Origin: Litoditis marina
Taxonomy: Eukaryota > Nematoda > Chromadorea > Rhabditida > Rhabditidae
Length of the DNA: 64,000 nucleotides
NCBI GenBank assembly: GCA_964036275.1
Contig: OZ038434.1
Coordinates: forward strand, 18,341,879-18,405,878
Reading direction: 5' to 3'
The notes under the pieces are model-generated. The model had not been told where the DNA came from. It did not search any database and was given only the letters and a program-made list of their open reading frames with translations. Numbering within the stretch: position 1 is the first letter of the stretch; every line of letters begins with the position of its first letter. A program made the translations under genes and the position numbers. This document shows positions 1-9,995 of the stretch, piece by piece.

Positions 1-38
1 TATAGAAACACTTATGCAAAAGGTCAGAATTATTTTGC

Positions 39-97
39 AAAACGCAACATCATTTTGTATCACGATGAAATCGTGATACAAAATGATGTTGCGTTTT
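39..97. repeat. Perfect 28-bp inverted repeat (hairpin)
   Basis: Left arm 39-66 and right arm 70-97 are exact reverse complements over 28 bp, separated by a 3-base loop (GAA). The sequence starts AAAACGCAACATCATTTTG and is AT-rich. It could form a very stable hairpin in RNA or a cruciform in DNA. It lies in a probable intron upstream of the first exon at 245. A palindrome this perfect is unlikely by chance. It could be a small foldback element, a recent inverted duplication or a hairpin RNA source; no other hallmark separates these. Confidence 0.9.
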
Positions 98-244
98 AGT
101 GAAATTAGTGAAATTATTCATTATTTAGCAAAATAAGTTAGTATCCGTCTGAGTGAGCGAAATATTTTTGTAATCTACATGATTCAAAGATATATAATAA
201 TGTTGTATTATAACGACAAATTATTTTTCTTAATTCTAATCCAG

Positions 245-2113
245 ATTGCTGCAACTGGTGGAGGTGGCAGCTCTACGAAAACCCCTGCTCGTAAACCTAA
301 GAAGGGCGTTGCCCAGGTTAGTTTTTTCGGACAAAATATTTGGCAAAACGACAAAATAGTTTTACAAAACGCAAAATAGATCAGTTATGCTCAGTAATGT
401 ACTCACGGTGAGATTACTCTGAAGAAGCGTTGTTGCAAAACAGTAAATTACTGTTTATACAGCGTGTCATATATATTGACTTTCCCTCTCGTCGTCAGAC
501 GTCTCTTCGGGGCACACTATATCTCTAGATTTGTTGCAATACAGTTTCGACCAAACGCAAATTTGTAATTAACAGAGCGCGTTTCGATCAGTAATGTACT
601 TACGGTGGAGACCCGGCCTGAGCCTAAATACTCAAGCTTCTGCATTGGTGGAGACCCGGCCTGAGCCTAAATACTCAAGCTTCTGCATTTTGCAAATACT
701 AAAACATAATTTTGGCAAATCTTTATTAAAATTTGAAATGCTTCAGACAACTTTCACCGATCTGGCATTGGCGGTTCCGACTAATCAAAATTGGAAGGTT
801 CCTTTGACGGATCTCAAGCGCGTTTGCAAAAATTCGCCAGAAATCCGACGTGAGTTTTATAGTGCCCGATTGCTTTTATCAAAATGTATATTTGGATTTA
901 ATAAGTTACTGTGATGTAACGCAGTTTTTGAATACGCAGTTTCCCAATCTGTCCATTGATTCGATAGGTGTAGTGCTTTAGGCGCTTTATTGGGAAAATT
1001 GAAGTATCGCCCCCACTTTAGTTGAGTCCCCCCCCCGTAGCACTTCAACCCACCCAAGCTAAAACCTGAAAATCTAGGAGAGGGGGGGGGGGGTCAAAAA
1101 TCAACTTCGACATTTACTATTTACCCCCCACCTGGGTCGGCGGGGGTAGAACTTCAAATTTTGTTCCACCTCTGATATCCCTCTCTGTTCCCCCGTTTCC
1201 TCCCCCCTAGCACTTCCCTGGTGATACCGGGGGATCCCAGGGTCGAATAGCGTCCAGTGATGTGTGTTGAATTTGACGTTTCAGAAAAAAGGCAATTCTC
1301 GGACGAAGACCTGGACCGTAACTTCACCGGCTTCCGAAAAGGTTTGAAGAAGATGCTATTGCTGAAGGCGGAAAGGGCTCCGTTTGAGCAGTTTTCAACT
1401 GGAAGTGCGGGTTCTCCACATATGAAGGATATCTACCGTGTGGGTATTTTTTTGTTCTGAAAAATGTATTCGAAATCAACTTGTAATATTGGTAACAAAC
1501 GGGTATAAATAGTAAATGTAGAAATGTGATTTTATGTGTTTGTCTCAACAAGTACATTCGTTCTTGATCGCCCGCTACTCGAAAGGCAGTTTCAACCTTG
1601 AATAACTCGAAGTTGCATCCATTAGCTGGCAATATAAGCTGGTTTAGCCAACAATAAGCTGGCAATTCATGTTTTTAAGCCTTTTTGCTCTGTTTTTTTT
1701 TTCAAAATAGGGTTAAAAACTTGAAGAACAAGAGGGTTTTACACTCATTTCATGATCGAAACCAGCGGAGTTTGGCCCAGATTTTTTTAGCATTCATACA
1801 GACCAGCGTATTGTTGATACTAAGTTCATATGATGAATTTGAGTTATGAAAGCTACTCTCGTAATTTGAAAAAAAATAGATTTTTCAGATTCTCAGTAAG
1901 TGTCCGCTGGACCGAACTGAGGACGACGCGAAGTTATTCTTCAGTAAGATGGACATGGGAATGATTGCTGAATTCGGAACTAAGGAAGCCGGAGAGAGCT
2001 TCTACCACGCTGATCTTCTACAGGCCTTGAAGGTCGATGAAGATCTTTTCCAGGACCCTGTGGAAGTGTACCAAATGTTGTACTGGTTTTATTTCGTACA
2101 ACTAGTTGACTAA
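245..2113 (+). CDS. Unrecognised multi-exon gene, partial (4 exons)
   Basis: I do not recognise the family. Four exons join with matching phases. Exon a, 245-316 (phase 0/0), gives a Gly/Ser/Lys-rich peptide starting IAATGGGGSS. Exon b, 747-849, starts TTFTDLALAV and ends in phase 1 at donor GTGAGT. Exon c, 1285-1439, follows TTTCAG, contains RQFSDEDLDRNFTGF and ends DIYR at donor GTGGGT, phase 0. Exon d, 1889-2113, follows TTTTTCAG, starts ILSKCPLDRTEDD and reads to a TAA at 2111. The last exon may instead end at an internal donor near 2066. Exons b to d give a charged, soluble-looking chain with no signal peptide or membrane segment. The start lies upstream of the window or of exon a, because exon a is preceded by an acceptor. 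Exon a has diverged copies downstream at 3428 and 4648. The exon chain is fairly secure; the function is unknown. Confidence 0.6.
604..689. repeat. 43-bp tandem duplication
   Basis: A 43-bp unit beginning GGTGGAGACCCGGCCTGAGC occurs twice in immediate tandem (604-646 and 647-689) with no visible differences. It lies in the intron between exons a and b of the upstream gene. It is open in one frame, but no splice sites frame it. Confidence 0.9.
850..1284. other. Intron with C/G homopolymer runs
   Basis: This interval is the probable intron between exons b and c. It carries several long C runs and an 11-G run around 1028-1090 and 1115-1210. No gene is seen. Homopolymer lengths here may be unreliable in the assembly. 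Confidence 0.6.
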
Positions 2114-2170
2114 TATCGCTCGTTGAGCACCGTTTCCCTATCTAGTTGAATAATATCGCTCGTTGAGCAC
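2102..2170. repeat. Short direct duplication
   Basis: The 29-bp sequence beginning CTAGTTGA and ending CGTTGAGCAC occurs at 2102-2130 and 2142-2170 with one mismatch. The first copy overlaps the TAA that closes exon d. Apart from this, no gene or other structure is visible between 2114 and 2548. Confidence 0.85.
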
Positions 2171-2548
2171 GTCCCTATCTTCTGGTCCACCTAATTTAGA
2201 TTTGGTTTTTTTTTCACTCAATCACCTCAGACTTATCAAACATTGTTAAATGCATGTGTTTCTTTATTGTTAATAAATTACGTTGATTTCCTTTGTATTG
2301 TTGAAACAACAGAAATTGGTAAAATCCATGAACCTATCACAACACCGGTTTCACGTGTTTCGTTTGCGTTGGCTAACACACAACAAGCTTGGGTGGACTT
2401 CTGCCATGACAAAACGGACGCGCTCTAACTACATCGATTTCGGTTTTGTGATCAAATTTGAACTAATGAAGATAGTTACATGAGTCAGTGCGCTTCCGTT
2501 CTGCCAGGACGGAATTCCACCCGACCGTTGGATGTTGGCAGTTTCGTA

Positions 2549-3068
2549 TAGCTCACATCATTCCTACTGAGACTCCTACAGTAACCTTAACAACTTTCCG
2601 AAGATTGTTGTGAACCGTATCTGAGAAGAAAAATGTTCAATTTCTCCGATCATGAGTACGTGAGAAAAACGGCTCGGAAGTTTTGAAATCCTACTGTAGG
2701 AGTTTCAGTAGAAATGAAAAAGACGGTATGTCTAGCTAGCCTACTGTGCATATGAAAAGAACTGATCAAAATATTTTTTTCAATAAGTAAATTAATTTAG
2801 CAATAAGCAAAATTATTTTGTTGTTGTATGTACAATTATTAAATTTGGTCAGTCAAGCAAGTACAAAATGAGATTTTGAAATTTTCAAGCTGTTTTCCTC
2901 ACTTACTTTTGATCGGAAAGGTTCAGAATTTCTGCACTCAATTCTGGTTCTCAGGTACCAGTAAAGCTACAAAAGGATTTTTGATGAACTATATTGTCAG
3001 TTTAAAACACCGTCCGGAAAGTTTGTAAGGTTATTGTAGCAGTCTCAGTAGGAATGATGTGAACTATA
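2549..3068. mobile_element. MITE-like element with ~50-bp terminal inverted repeats
   Basis: About 50 bp at 2549-2600 (TATAGCTCACATCATTCC...) is nearly the reverse complement of about 50 bp at 3012-3068 (...GGAATGATGTGAACTATA). The ends are flanked by TATA, consistent with a TA target duplication as made by Tc1/mariner-type transposases. A third, partial copy of the terminal repeat lies inside at about 2680-2720. There is no transposase ORF, so this would be a non-autonomous DNA element of about 0.5 kb. The alternative is a chance rearranged inverted duplication. Confidence 0.6.
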
Positions 3069-3427
3069 TTATATAACTCCCACGCTATCTCATTAGCTGC
3101 CACGACGTTAGGGAGAAAACTATCTACGCAAAGAGTCGTGTGCACATCATACAACACCACACCAGATGATGAAATTATTTTGTGTTTTGCTATAATTTCG
3201 TTCCAACCATTACCGGTTTATGTTGTTTGGCTCGGTTGATTTGATTGAGTTCGCGATTTCTTATAGGTTAGATTTGAAAAGTTGTTCGCATAATTGTGTT
3301 TTATTGTTGAATCGTACACATCGTTGAAGGCTATTCCACAGTTTATTTGTATGTTCATTTAAGATGTCCCAAAAGTATTTTGAAAATGTAGAAAATATTT
3401 ATGCAAATGCAAAATTATCTACTACAG
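3069..3427. other. Intergenic or intronic AT-rich DNA
   Basis: No coding exon is evident here. From about 3366 the sequence matches the intron module found again at 4432 and 5676 (motifs AAAGTATTTTG and ATTTATGCAAATGC), so it is part of the segmentally duplicated field. Confidence 0.5.
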
Positions 3428-3499
3428 ATTGCTGCAACTCTCTACTCATCATCTACGATGAGATCGTCTAATAAAGGGTCTGGTCGTGAATCTGCTCTG
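3428..3499 (+). CDS. Micro-exon, type 1 (24 codons)
   Basis: It is flanked by CTACAG acceptor and GTTAGT donor, in phase 0 at both ends. The peptide begins IAATLYSSST and is Ser/Arg/Lys-rich. It is a diverged copy of exon a at 245 (shared start ATTGCTGCAACT, identical 72-nt length) and so a candidate alternative cassette of the same gene. No domain is recognisable. Confidence 0.5.
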
Positions 3500-3929
3500 G
3501 TTAGTTTGTTTCTATCGTGTATTTATTTTTATTCAGCGACACGGCGTTCTCGCCTACAGTAATTTTTGCGATTAAAATTGTATTGAGCTCCGTCCACAAA
3601 GTTTTCGTGGCGGGACACTGTTTGCCACTGCAATTCGGAATGGTCGCAGCACTAATTCGCTGCGTATCGCGCATATTTTCACGCGAATCATTTGCGAAAC
3701 GTCTAAAATTGAGGACGCGAGTTCCTTATTCAATAAAGCTGTTGTTGAGAACGCCGTGGCGAATCGCGCGGGGATCGGAGCCCCCTGCGGGATTTGTCTT
3801 TACCTTGCCCAATGATCACTTTCGATTTCAATGTCAGTCGTTTTATTGTTTTCACTCCTTTTCTAAAACTTTATTACCAATAACAATGTTTTTATACATG
3901 TCCGGTTTTTCTCAAGACTTCGATTTCAG

Positions 3930-3992
3930 AAGGCTAAACGTGATGAGACTGGGGGACCTTCAACCGGCCACACCACTCCTTCCAGGACTCGG
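3930..3992 (+). CDS. Micro-exon, type 2, copy 1 (21 codons)
   Basis: It is flanked by GATTTCAG and a GTTAGT donor, phase 0/0. The peptide begins KAKRDETGGPS and is rich in Pro, Thr and basic residues, probably disordered. A second copy lies exactly 270 bp downstream at 4200 with its intron duplicated as well. The long open frame running across both copies and their introns is not the real reading frame. Confidence 0.5.
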
Positions 3993-4199
3993 GTTAGTTT
4001 GTTTCTATCGTGTATTTATTTTTATCCAGCGAATCGCGCGGGGAACGAAGCTTCCTGCGGGATTTGTCTTTACCTTGCCCAATGATCACTTTCGATTTCA
4101 ATGTCAGTCGTTTTATTGTTTTCACTCCTTTTCTAAAACTTTATTACCAATAACAATGTTTTTATACATGTCCGGTTTTTCTCAAGACTTCGATTTCAG

Positions 4200-4274
4200 A
4201 AGACTAAACGTGATGAGACTGGTGGACCTTCAACCGGCCAATCCACTCCTTCCAGGAAAAATAGCGCTGCTCGG
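4200..4274 (+). CDS. Micro-exon, type 2, copy 2 (25 codons)
   Basis: It is flanked by GATTTCAG and a GTTAGT donor, phase 0/0. The peptide begins KTKRDETGGPSTG and ends SRKNSAAR. It differs from the copy at 3930 by a few substitutions and a 12-nt in-frame insertion near the donor. Keeping the frame while diverging is weak evidence for coding use. Confidence 0.5.
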
Positions 4275-4647
4275 GTTAGTTTGTTTCTATCGTGTATTTA
4301 TTTTTATCCAGCGAATCGCGCGGGGAACGAAGCTTCCTGCGGGATTTGTCTTTACCTTGCCCAATGTACCTCACCGCCCTTAGGTTCACCTCGCCGCCTA
4401 CAGCACAGCTAAAGGGGCGGTGTCAAAAGTATTTTGGAAATGTATAAAATATTTATGCAAATGCAAAGATATTTTGTACCTTTTTGACCAGGCAAAATAT
4501 TCTGTCAAAATGGCAAAATCGTTTTGGAAAAAGCAAAATAAGTTAGTATTCTTCTGACTGAGCGAAATATTTTTGTAATCTACATAATTTAAATATATAA
4601 TAATGTTGTATTTTAATGACAAAATATTTTGCTGAGTTCTAATACAG

Positions 4648-4719
4648 AGTGCTGCAACTGGTGGAGGTGGCAGATCTACGAGAGCCTCTGCTCGTAAACC
4701 TAAGAAGAGCGTTGCTCAG
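4648..4719 (+). CDS. Micro-exon, type 1 copy (24 codons)
   Basis: It is flanked by AATACAG and GTTAGT, phase 0/0. The peptide begins SAATGGGGRSTR and ends KKSVAQ. It is the closest relative of exon a at 245: same length, about 80% identical residues, and a similar 210-bp upstream intron. It is probably a segmental duplicate used as an alternative cassette. Confidence 0.55.
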
Positions 4720-4985
4720 GTTAGTTAGTTTCTATCGTGTATTCATTTTTATTCAGCGAATCGCGTGGGGCTCGAAGCTCCGTGCGGGATTTCTCTTTAC
4801 CTAGCCCAGGGATCACTTTTAGTTTTCAATGTCAGTCGTTTTATTGGTTTCACTCCTTTTTCTGAAACATTATCACCAATCACAATATCTTCCACATTTC
4901 CGTTTTTTTTTAAACTATTCCGTTTCAGAATCCTATATCATGGCGTTATTTTCTGTACCCAATATACTAATTTTGAAATTTTCAG

Positions 4986-5045
4986 GTTTCTTCGGACGAT
5001 AGTTCTGAAAGTGCGGATTTGAAATCTTCTAAGAGCGTTGCTCAG
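4986..5045 (+). CDS. Micro-exon, type 3, copy 1 (20 codons)
   Basis: It follows TTTTCAG and ends at a GTTAGT donor, phase 0/0. The peptide begins VSSDDSSESAD and ends KSSKSVAQ, an acidic/serine run that could be a phosphorylation-rich linker. A near-identical copy lies exactly 326 bp downstream. Confidence 0.5.
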
Positions 5046-5311
5046 GTTAGTTTGTTGCTATCATGTATTCATTTTTATTCAGCGAATCACGCGGGGATCG
5101 AATCTCCCTGCGGGATTGTTCTTTACCTAGCCCAGGGATCACTTTTAGTTTTCAATGTCAGTCGTTTTATTGGTTTCACTCCTTTTTCTGAAACATTATC
5201 ACCAATCACAATATCTTCCACATTTTCGTTTTTTTTTAAACTATTCCGTTTCAGAATCCTATATCATGGCGTTATTTTCTGTACCCAATATACTAATTTT
5301 GAAATTTTCAG

Positions 5312-5371
5312 GTTTCTTCGGACGATAGTTCTGAAAATGCGGATTCGAAATCTTCTAAGAGCGTTGCTCAG
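5312..5371 (+). CDS. Micro-exon, type 3, copy 2 (20 codons)
   Basis: It follows TTTTCAG and ends at GTTAGT, phase 0/0. The peptide begins VSSDDSSENAD and differs from the copy at 4986 by two residues. The surrounding intron is also duplicated and almost identical, so the duplication is recent. Confidence 0.5.
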
Positions 5372-5466
5372 GTTAGTTTGTTGCTATCACGTATTCATTT
5401 TTATTCAGCGAATCACGCGGGGATCGAATCTCCCTGCGGGATTGTTCTTTACCTCGCCGCCTGCAG

Positions 5467-5604
5467 ACAGTTTATTTGTATGACCACTTAGCCGCCCCTC
5501 GCTCAGTTCGTGATCGGTACGTTGGCCCTGAAAGACTTAGTGTGCCTGTCCCGGCGAAGAAGTTTTTGCGAGAACGAGGTGAACGTGTCTGGGGTAACAT
5601 CACT
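5467..5604 (+). CDS. Unrecognised exon, copy 1, 3' end lost
   Basis: After CTGCAG the frame reads TVYLYDHLAAPRSVRDR and continues through LSVPVPAKKFLRERGERVWG. The charged composition looks coding, and phase 0 fits the micro-exon donors upstream. Identity with the second copy (about 5947-6080) stops after 5604, where low-complexity ACCTCGCC-type repeats begin. This copy therefore lacks the normal exon end. The family is unknown. Confidence 0.45.
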
Positions 5605-5946
5605 TACCTCGCCCAATATACCTCGCCGTCCTCAGCATTACCTCGCCGCCTGCAGCACAGCTAGGGGTGCGGTGTCAAAAGTATTTTGGAAATGTATAAA
5701 ATATTTATGTAAATCCAAAATTATTTTGTACCACTATGACCAGGCAAAATATTCTGTCAAAATGGCAAAATCGTTTTGCAAAAAGCAAAATAAGTTAGTC
5801 TTCTTCTGACTGAGCGAAATATTTTTGTAATCTACATAATTTAAATATATAATAATGTTGTATTTTAATGACAAAATATTTTGCTTATTCAGCGAATCGC
5901 GTGGGGCTCGAAGCTCCCTGCGGTATTTTTCTTTCCCTCGCCGCCT

Positions 5947-6144
5947 GCAGACAGTTTATTTGTATGATTTAAGCCGCCCCTCGCTCAGTTCGTGATCGGT
6001 GCGATGGTCCTGAAAGACTTAGTGTGCCTGCCCCGGCGAAGAAGTTTTTGCGAGAACGAGGTGATCGTGTCTGGGGTAACATCACTACCAGCCTATCAAG
6101 AGATCGTGCGGCTGAAATATTTCTTCGGGAAACACAGTCACTTC
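5947..6144 (+). CDS. Unrecognised exon, copy 2, 5' frame damaged
   Basis: The frame APRSVRDRCDGPERLSV through AKKFLRERGDRVWGN continues to SRDRAAEIFLRETQSL and ends at a strong GTAAGT donor (6145), phase 1. Near the 5' end a 2-base net loss relative to copy 1 (TATGATTTAAGCC versus TATGACCACTTAGCC) puts a TAA just before the alignable part. From the CTGCAG acceptor this copy is therefore frameshifted. A downstream acceptor cannot be excluded. Function unknown. Confidence 0.45.
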
Positions 6145-6456
6145 GTAAGTTCTGATCGATAACGAGTTGTTTCCTAGAACATTCATTTTCATTTCATTTA
6201 TTTATTCATGTCGCTTCGTTACGAGGCGGTGTTCATCATACATATCACATATTTTTGGTTGAGCAGCCTCTTGTGAATTTTTCCTGGTCATGCGAGAAAT
6301 TTCTAGAGAGGGGGAGGGGAAGAGAAGTGCTTGTGAAAATGCATATTCCTGTTGGGAATACATAAGCCAGAATATAAGTTAGCCGACTTTTCAAGTTTTA
6401 CAAATTTCTATAATTTATGGTTAACACAAGTTTGCAAAATTATGTAGTGAACAGCT
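6145..6456. other. Intron or intergenic sequence before the gap
   Basis: No exon, repeat or RNA gene is recognised between the GTAAGT donor at 6145 and the run of Ns. A short GA-rich stretch lies near 6310. Confidence 0.5.
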
Positions 6457-6656
6457 NNNNNNNNNNNNNNNNNNNNNNNNNNNNNNNNNNNNNNNNNNNN
6501 NNNNNNNNNNNNNNNNNNNNNNNNNNNNNNNNNNNNNNNNNNNNNNNNNNNNNNNNNNNNNNNNNNNNNNNNNNNNNNNNNNNNNNNNNNNNNNNNNNNN
6601 NNNNNNNNNNNNNNNNNNNNNNNNNNNNNNNNNNNNNNNNNNNNNNNNNNNNNNNN
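6457..6656. other. Assembly gap (200 N)
   Basis: Exactly 200 consecutive Ns, the size used as a placeholder for an unknown scaffold gap. It directly abuts the minisatellite array, so the left edge and true length of that array are unknown. Confidence 0.98.
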
Positions 6657-8325
6657 TTGAAAAACTTTCCTCGGGACAAAAATTGGACACCTGTTTACTT
6701 TTTGTCTTCAGGAAACAAACTGGACAATCTGTCCACCTTTTGTCCTCAAGGATCTCGAAAAAGATTCCTCAGGACAAAAATTGGACAACCTGTTAACTCT
6801 TTGTCTTCAGGAAACAAACTGGACAATCTGTCCACTTTTTGTCCTCAAGGATGTTGAAAACATTACCTCGGGACAAAAATTGGACAACCTGTTTACTTTT
6901 TGTCTTCAGGAAACAAACTGGACAATCTGTCCACTTTCTGTCCCCAAGGATGTTGAAAACATTACCTCGGGACAAAAATTGGACAATCTGTTCACTTTTT
7001 GTCCTCAAGGATGTTGAAAACATTTCCTCGGGACAAAAATTGGACGACCTGTTCACTTTTTGTCTTCAGGAAACCAACTGGACAATCTGTCCACCTTTTG
7101 TCCTCAAGGATGTTGAAAACATTACCTCGGGACAAAAATTGGACAATCTGTTCACTTTTTGTCCTCAAGGATGTTGAAAACATTTCCTCGGGACAAAAAT
7201 TGGACGACCTGTTCACTTTTTGTCTTCAGGAAACCAACTGGACAATCTGTCCACCTTTTGTCCTCAAGGATGTTGAAAACATTACCTCGGGACAAAAATT
7301 GGACAACCTGTTTACTTTTTGTCTTCAGGAAACAAACTGGACAATCTGTCCACTTTTTGTCCTCAAGGATGTTGAAAACATTTCCTCGGGACAAAAATTG
7401 GACAACATGTTAACTTTTTGTCTTCAGGAAACAAACTGGACAATCTGTCCACTTTCTGTCCCCAAGGATGTTGAAAACATTTCTTCGGGACAAAAATTGG
7501 ACAACCTGTTTACTTTTTGTCTTCAGGAAACCAACTGGACAATCTGTCCACCTTTTGTCCTCAAGGATGTTGAAAACATTACCTCGGGACAAAAATTGGA
7601 CAACCTGTTTACTTTTTGTCTTCAGGAAACAAACTGGACAATCTGTCCACTTTTTGTCCTCAAGGATGTTGAAAACATTTCCTCGGGACAAAAATTGGAC
7701 AACATGTTAACTTTTTGTCTTCAGGAAACAAACTGGACAATCTATCCACTTTTTGTCCTCAAGGATATTGAAAAACTTTCCTCGGGACAAAAATTGGACA
7801 ACCTGTTTACTTTTTGTCTTCAGGAAACAAACTGGACAATCTGTCCACCTTTTGTCCTCAAGGATCTCGAAAAAGATTCCTCAGGACAAAAATTGGACAA
7901 CCTGTTAACTCTTTGTCTTCAGGAAACAAACTGGACAATCTGTCCACTTTTTGTCCTCAAGGATATTGAAAAACTTTCCTCGGGACAAAAATTGGACAAC
8001 CTGTTTACTTTTTGTCTTCAGGAAACAAACTGGACAATCTGTCCACTTTTTGTCCTCAAGGATGTTGAAAACATTACCTCGGGACAAAAAGTGGACAACC
8101 TGTTTACTTTTTGTCTTCAGGAAACAAACTGGACAATCTGTCCACTTTTTGTTCTCAAGGATGTTGAAAACATTTCCTCGGGACAAAAATTGGACAACTT
8201 GTTTAATTTTTGTCTTCAGGAAACCAACTGGACAATCTGTCCACCTTTTGTCCTCAAGGATGTTGAAAACATTTCCTCGGGACAAAAATTGGACAACCTG
8301 TTTACTTTTTGTCTTCAGGAAACAA

Positions 8326-8562
8326 TATAATAATAATCTTTTACGGCAACTATTTCAGCCGTGTGCTTTATTGAGAAAATTACATAATCACACACAAATC
8401 ATATATCAACCGTAGAAGGACTGTCCGTAAAGGGGTGGAGATAGGCATGGGTGAGCTTTGTAACCAGCTCATGCGGTCCGCCAGACAGATACCGCGGCGA
8501 GCGGGGATCGAACCCAGGTCTGTGGAGCGACAGCCGAACGCTAACCACTTGACCACTCGGCC
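8326..8562 (-). mobile_element. tRNA-derived SINE, copy 1 in array
   Basis: Read on the minus strand it starts GGCCGAGTGGTCAAGTGG (A-box-like TGGTCAAGTGG) and has a perfect B box, GGTTCGATCCC (plus 8504-8514). It ends with an AATAAA-containing tail and ATTATTATTATA. The element is about 237 bp. The head resembles a Ser/Leu-type tRNA but does not fold as a functional tRNA. It splits the minisatellite between CAGGAAACA and AACTGGACA. The ATT tail resembles that of the LINE at 45 kb, suggesting mobilisation by a related enzyme. Confidence 0.85.
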
Positions 8563-9758
8563 AAACTGGACAATCTGTCCACTTTTTGTCCTCAAGGATA
8601 TTGAAAAACTTTCCTCGGGACAAAAATTGGACAACCTGTTTACTTTTTGTCTTCAGGAAACCAACTGGACTGGACAATCTGTCCACCTTTTGTCCTCAAG
8701 GATGTTGAAAACATTACCTCGGGACAAAAATTGGACAATCTGTTCACTTTTTGTCCTCCAGGATGTTGAAAACATTACCTTGGGACAAAAATTGGACAAT
8801 CTGTCCACTTTGTGTCTTCAGGAAACCAACTGGACAATCTGTCCACCTTTTGTCCTCAAGGACGTTGAAAACATTACCTCGGGACAAAAATTGGACAATC
8901 TGTCCACTTTTTGTACTCAAGGATGTTGAAAACATTTCCTCGATACAAAAATTGGACGACCTGTTTCCTTTTTGTCTTCAGGAAACCAACTGGACAATCT
9001 GTCCACCTTTTGTCCTCAAGGATGTTGAAAACATTACCTTGGGACAAAAATTGGACAATCTGTCCACTTTCTGTCCCCAAGGATGTTGAAAACATTTCCT
9101 CGGGACAAAAATTGGACAACCTGTTTACTTTTTGTCTTCAGGAAACAAACTGGACAATCTGTCCACCTTTTGTCCTCAAGGATCTCGAAAAAGATTCCTC
9201 AGGACAAAAATTGGACAACCTGTTAACTCTTTGTCTTCAGGAAACAAACTGGACAATCTGTCCACTTTTTGTCCTCAAGGATATTGAAAAACTTTCCTCG
9301 GGACAAAAATTGGACAACCTGTTTACTTTTTGTCTTCAGGAAACAAACTGGACAATCTGTCCACTTTTTGTCCTCAAGGATGTTGAAAACATTACCTCGG
9401 GACAAAAAGTGGACAACCTGTTTACTTTTTGTCTTCAGGAAACAAACTGGACAATCTGTTCACTTTTTGTTCTCAAGGATGTTGAAAACATTTCCTCGGG
9501 ACAAAAATTGGACAACTTGTTTAATTTTTGTCTTCAGGAAACCAACTGGACAATCTGTCCACTTTTTGTCCTCAAGGATGTTGAAAACATTACCTCGGGA
9601 CAAAAAGTGGACAACCTGTTTACTTTTTGTCTTCAGGAAACAAACTGGACAATCTGTCCACTTTTTGTTCTCAAGGATGTTGAAAACATTTCCTCGGGAC
9701 AAAAATTGGACAACTTGAAAATTGGACAACCTGTTTACTTTTTGTCTTCAGGAAACAA

Positions 9759-9995
9759 TATAATAATAATCTTTTACGGCAACTATTTCAGCCGTGTGCT
9801 TTATTGAGAAAATTACATAATCACACACAAATCATATATCAACCGTAGAAGGACTGTCCGTAAAGGGGTGGAGATAGGCATGGGTGAGCTTTGTAACCAG
9901 CTCATGCGGTCCGCCAGACAGATACCGCGGCGAGCGGGGATCGAACCCAGGTCTGTGGAGCGACAGCCGAACGCTAACCACTTGACCACTCGGCC
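9759..9995 (-). mobile_element. tRNA-derived SINE, copy 2 in array
   Basis: Essentially identical to the copy at 8326, with the same two boundaries inside the minisatellite unit. The copies therefore multiplied with the array and not by separate retrotransposition. Confidence 0.85.

Larger units (their letters stand above)
3731..4360. repeat. 270-bp tandem duplication of intron plus micro-exon
   Basis: A unit of about 270 bp, containing an intron segment (GCGAATCGCGCGGGG...) and the type 2 micro-exon, is repeated in tandem. A third partial intron copy follows up to about 4360. The intron part includes a GGGGATCG(G/A)A stretch that resembles a decayed tRNA/SINE B box. Confidence 0.8.
4730..5445. 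repeat. 326-bp tandem duplication of intron plus micro-exon
   Basis: Two units with a 326-bp period contain the type 3 micro-exon and an intron part beginning GTTAGTTTGTTGCTATCA. A partial third intron copy follows to about 5445. The introns carry GGGGATCGAATCTCCC, which on the minus strand looks like a decayed B box. Confidence 0.8.
4432..5883. repeat. Dispersed ~210-bp intron module
   Basis: An AT-rich block (TATTTTGGAAATGTATAAAA ... GCGAAATATTTTTGTAATC) occurs at about 4432-4640 and 5676-5883. Related stretches precede exon a (about 20-240) and the exon at 3428. Each complete copy ends at a type 1 micro-exon, except the last, which is cut off at TATTTTGCTT and joined to another intron. 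The coordinates give the span from the first to the second close copy. Confidence 0.7.

Noticed and set aside
3517..4383. 288-codon open frame across duplicated introns
   Set aside because: It crosses clear acceptors and donors and is in another frame from the micro-exons. The repeated peptide only reflects the 270-bp duplication.
8435..8562. SINE heads as genuine tRNA genes
   Set aside because: They have A and B boxes, but the arms do not pair into a full cloverleaf and they continue into a SINE body with an ATT tail.
6999..9807. Long open frames (up to 443 codons) in the GGACA repeats on both strands
   Set aside because: They arise because the 96-bp unit is divisible by three and nearly stop-free. 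All frames look equally open, with no start context, splice signal or protein-like constraint.
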